Shown piece after piece: positions 12,821 to 13,621 of a DNA stretch of 13,621 nucleotides. Source of the DNA: Dunaliella salina (Eukaryota; Chlorophyta; Chlorophyceae; Chlamydomonadales; Dunaliellaceae); the NCBI GenBank assembly GCA_002284615.2, contig MU069626.1, forward strand, positions 426,065-439,685. Reading direction: 5' to 3'. The position numbers and the translations under genes are program-made. The notes below the pieces were generated by a model. It did not search any database. It saw only the letters and a program-made list of their open reading frames with translations, and had not been told where the DNA came from. The number at the start of each line of letters is the position of its first letter. Position 1 is the stretch's first letter.

Positions 12821-13621
12821 GACTGTTGCTTGCGATAATTGATCAAATAAGTCTTCTATTCTTGGTAAGGGATACCTGTTGCGAATTGTGACCGCATTAA
12901 GTGCTCTGTAATCAATAACCATGCGAAGAGTGCCATCCTTTTTGGCAACAAATAATATAGGAGCCCCGAATGGCGAAGTACTGGGCTTGATCCACCCCTT
13001 TTCCAGTAATGTCTGGACCTGCTTCTTGGCCTCTTCCATTTCATTTGGGCTCAAACGATATATAGGACGAAAAGGAGCCTTTGCATTAGGTTCCAGCGGA
13101 ATTGTGTGTCCAACCCCTCTATCAGGAGGCAGACCTGCAGGAACATCTGAGAAAACATCTTTGTATTTATCAATAATTTCCTGCAGCTCATGCTGAGGAA
13201 TCAGCGAAGGTGTGCGATATACACTTTTAGGACAGCATGCAAAAGTAATAGGTGTACATGCCTTCCTGTTTTCAGGTTGTTTACTTTTCGAAAAGTAATT
13301 GATGAATTCTGGGCGAACCCACAGCAATGCTGTGCGGGCCCCTTCTTTNATGCACGAATTTGCNTCTTCTGNCCCAATGACAGAAAGAGACACATCTTCG
13401 AATACAGTATCTTCATTTTGTGTTGCGAAGTTTGAGAACTGAGAGAAGGAAGCATTGGGAATGACATACTTCAATCCCTTTGTGTTNACTTCCATTGCCC
13501 TCTTTGAGTAGCACAAATNTGCATTGTACTTGCGAAAGAAAGTATCTCCCAAGATGACATCGAAGCCAGCAGTTTCTCCCGAAAGGATAAGCACTTTTAA
13601 TTCCACTTGTGCTTCTGCTAA
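12821..13621 (-). pseudogene. pol: pol part 1: protease end and first half of reverse transcriptase
   Basis: The frame is open to the window edge. Near its start, GFDVILGDTFFRKYNA matches the C-terminal end of retroviral-type aspartic proteases ('DVILG..W...Y.A'). A linker of about 130 residues follows, including '[18 protein letters not shown]', the usual lead-in to Ty3/gypsy RT. Then come [35 protein letters not shown] and MVIDYRALN, the RT fingers and first palm motifs. After 'DLFDQLSQA' the protein turns to nonsense, while the family motifs continue in another frame. This places a single-base loss near 12815-12824. Six Ns also fall in this part. Confidence 0.85.

Larger units (their letters stand above)
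10012..13621 (-). mobile_element. Ty3/gypsy chromovirus-type LTR retrotransposon, 3' part, cut by the window edge
   Basis: In transcription order (- strand) the window shows the end of an aspartic protease, reverse transcriptase, RNase H, an HHCC zinc-binding region, the integrase core, a GPY/F-like module and a chromodomain. A TAA stop at 10292-10290, a polypurine tract and the LTR follow. Integrase after RNase H is the Metaviridae (Ty3/gypsy) order, and the C-terminal chromodomain marks the chromovirus branch. Gag, the protease active site, the primer-binding site and the other LTR are outside the window. One frameshift and one in-frame stop break pol. Nine Ns lie in the element, so assembly error is possible. 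Confidence 0.92.

Overview
The window is eukaryotic nuclear DNA: there are spliced exons, long repeat-filled introns, microsatellites and an LTR retrotransposon. The one host gene I can recognise is most similar to green-lineage (alga/plant) versions of its family, so a green alga or other member of the plant lineage is the best guess. The genus cannot be settled from this window. Ten Ns, nine of them in the retroelement, point to a draft assembly.

Host gene (+ strand, about 3106-8759). Four exons give the C-terminal part, about 178 residues, of a DCC1/DSCC1 homologue. DCC1 is a subunit of the CTF18-RFC clamp loader, which acts in PCNA loading and sister-chromatid cohesion. The exons are Z (about 3106-3272, least certain), A (5132-5268), B (8031-8170) and C (8667-8759, ending in TAG). 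All three junctions are phase-consistent. The N-terminal exons were not found and are either further upstream or too diverged to see.

The introns are the unusual part. Each recognised exon has degenerate tandem copies of its own border beside it. Exon B has three upstream copies of 'intron end + CAG + exon start' and one broken downstream copy of its 3' end. Exon A has three upstream copies. Exon C has one copy whose acceptor AG is lost. Exon Z starts inside a 45-bp in-frame duplication. The exon A array is split by about 1.2 kb of foreign sequence that carries a foldback structure (two arms of about 240 bp, 83-bp spacer). The A-B intron also holds a 328-bp dispersed repeat, a (CA)n tract and a compound trinucleotide microsatellite.

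Right side (10012 to the window end, - strand). This is a Ty3/gypsy chromovirus-type LTR retrotransposon cut by the window edge. In transcription order it shows the end of the protease, reverse transcriptase, RNase H, integrase and a chromodomain, then a polypurine tract and a 232-bp LTR. Its pol frame carries one frameshift and one in-frame TAG. It sits exactly at the end of the second copy of the 328-bp repeat, and the first copy preserves the unoccupied version of that site.

Left side (1-3060). This contains no confidently coding sequence, only local tandem duplications, a (CTTG)n(ATTG)n tract and one weak exon-like frame.
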